From: Rhodobacterales bacterium 34-62-10
GTDB taxonomy: Bacteria > Pseudomonadota > Alphaproteobacteria > Rhodobacterales > Rhodobacteraceae
Assembly: GCA_002282555.1 (NCBI GenBank)
Contig: NCJR01000138.1
Span: 1 to 5,975, forward strand
DNA: 5,975 nt
Direction of reading: 5' to 3'
Part shown: positions 5,132 to 5,975 of the stretch, piece by piece
Numbering within the stretch: the first letter of the stretch is position 1
Layout of the letters: each line of letters begins with the position of its first letter
The notes under the pieces: model-generated
Told to the model about the DNA's origin: nothing
The model's input: the letters and a program-made list of their open reading frames with translations, nothing else
The model's database searches: none
Translations under genes and position numbers: made by a program

Positions 5132-5975
5132 TCACGCAGGCACGACCCGCACCGGCAATGCCTTGATCCCGCCCACGAAATTCGAGCGCAGAAATTGATG
5201 CGACCCCGCCGCTTCGATGAATCGCAGCCGTTTCGAGAGTTCCTCGAACAGCACCCGCACCTCCAACCGCGCCAACCACATGCCAAGGCAGATATGCGGC
5301 CCGCCCTGACCAAAACTCAGATGCTTGTTGGGCGTCCGCGCCAGATCGACCCGGAACGGATCATCGAAAACCGTCTCGTCCCGGTTGGCCGAGGCGAACC
5401 AGTACAGCACCTTGTCCCCCTCGCGGATCATCTTGCCATGCACCTCGACATCGCGCGTGGCGGTGCGCCGGAAATAGATGGCAGGCGTGGCCCAGCGGAT
5501 GATCTCATCCGCCGCCGTCTCCCAGACAGCACCGCTCTGCATCTGACCCAGCAACTCGGGCTGATGGCACATCGCCTGAATGCCCGCCGCAATGGAATAG
5601 CGCGTGGTGTCATTGCCCGCCGCCACCAGCAGACAAAAGAAGTTGCGAAACTCTGTCTCGCTGATCACCCCGCCATCGCGCCCCGGGTTCAGGATCATGT
5701 TCAGGATACCATTGGTATCGCCGCTGCGCGCCTTATGCTCCATCAACTCCTTGGCGTATTGATAAAGCTCCGCCCCGGCGGGCGAGTTGAAGGGCATCAT
5801 CCGGAACGCGTCCGTCTCCATCTTGTCCAGCACATGATCGGTGAAATCCGGGTCCGTATTGGCGATCAGCGCATCGCCCTTCTCCACCAGCCAGGGCAGG
5901 TCCGCATCCGGCGTGCCAAGGATGCGCCCCAGCATCCGCATCGGCAATTGCAGTGCAATCGCCTTGGTCGCATCG
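5132..5975 (-). CDS. Cytochrome P450 monooxygenase (partial, N-terminus off the right edge)
   Basis: The last 280 residues of a class I bacterial P450 are present; soluble bacterial P450s are about 400-420 aa, so about a third lies beyond the window. In fragment numbering: the I-helix oxygen-activation motif AAGNDTT (118-124), the K-helix ExxR as EIIR (from Glu157), and the heme loop FGQGGPHICLG with the thiolate ligand Cys229 (codon 5290-5288). The loop has one residue more between Phe and Cys than the classic FGxGxHxCxG, as seen in CYP124/125/142-type proteins; FRRTATRDVEVHG and SANRDETVFDDPF also resemble those. The in-frame TTG at 5947 is internal, because upstream codons (DATKAIALQ) continue the protein to the edge. 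It heads the visible part of the operon with the GS-like ligase and the [2Fe-2S] ferredoxin. Expected reaction: O2-dependent hydroxylation of an organic substrate in the cytosol, using electrons from the ferredoxin; the substrate is not known. Confidence 0.95.
   Translation of the reverse strand, partial: DATKAIALQLPMRMLGRILGTPDADLPWLVEKGDALIANTDPDFTDHVLDKMETDAFRMMPFNSPAGAELYQYAKELMEHKARSGDTNGILNMILNPGRDGGVISETEFRNFFCLLVAAGNDTTRYSIAAGIQAMCHQPELLGQMQSGAVWETAADEIIRWATPAIYFRRTATRDVEVHGKMIREGDKVLYWFASANRDETVFDDPFRVDLARTPNKHLSFGQGGPHICLGMWLARLEVRVLFEELSKRLRFIEAAGSHQFLRSNFVGGIKALPVRVVPA

Noticed and set aside
4113..5198. 361-codon open frame on the plus strand opposite the GS-like gene
   Set aside because: It is rich in Arg, His, Pro and Gln, typical of an antisense shadow, and runs across the P450-GS junction.

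Overview
The window is a high-GC, gene-dense stretch with strongly G/C-biased third codon positions and long antisense shadow ORFs. Protein style and gene content suggest an alphaproteobacterium, probably of the Rhodobacterales/Rhodobacteraceae; this is an impression from the sequence, since no database search was possible. No rRNA, tRNA, CRISPR, insertion sequence or phage gene was seen.

Layout from left to right. (1) The N-terminal two thirds of a PuuC-like aldehyde dehydrogenase lies on the minus strand and runs off the left edge. A 21-codon leader ORF lies just ahead of it and overlaps its start codon (ATGA). (2) A 225-bp divergent regulatory region holds two sets of inverted repeats, likely operators. 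(3) An IclR-family regulator and a class III (omega) aminotransferase form a plus-strand pair, closed by a clear intrinsic terminator. (4) A convergent minus-strand operon follows, read from right to left: cytochrome P450 (N-terminus beyond the right edge), a glutamine-synthetase-like ligase of the gamma-glutamylamide synthetase type, and a putidaredoxin-type [2Fe-2S] ferredoxin.

Together the genes look like an amine catabolic island. The ferredoxin would carry electrons to the P450, which would hydroxylate an amine-containing substrate. The GS-like enzyme could activate or protect an amine as a gamma-glutamyl amide. The aldehyde dehydrogenase would oxidise an amino- or gamma-glutamylamino-aldehyde to the acid, and the class III aminotransferase would remove the omega-amino group. 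The IclR regulator sits centrally and probably controls itself and the divergent dehydrogenase. P450 plus GS-like genes have precedents in mycobacterial morpholine/piperidine degradation and in the isopropylamine (ipu) pathway. The actual substrate cannot be read from the sequence. A ferredoxin reductase, a transporter and a gamma-glutamyl hydrolase are not in the window and would be expected outside it.
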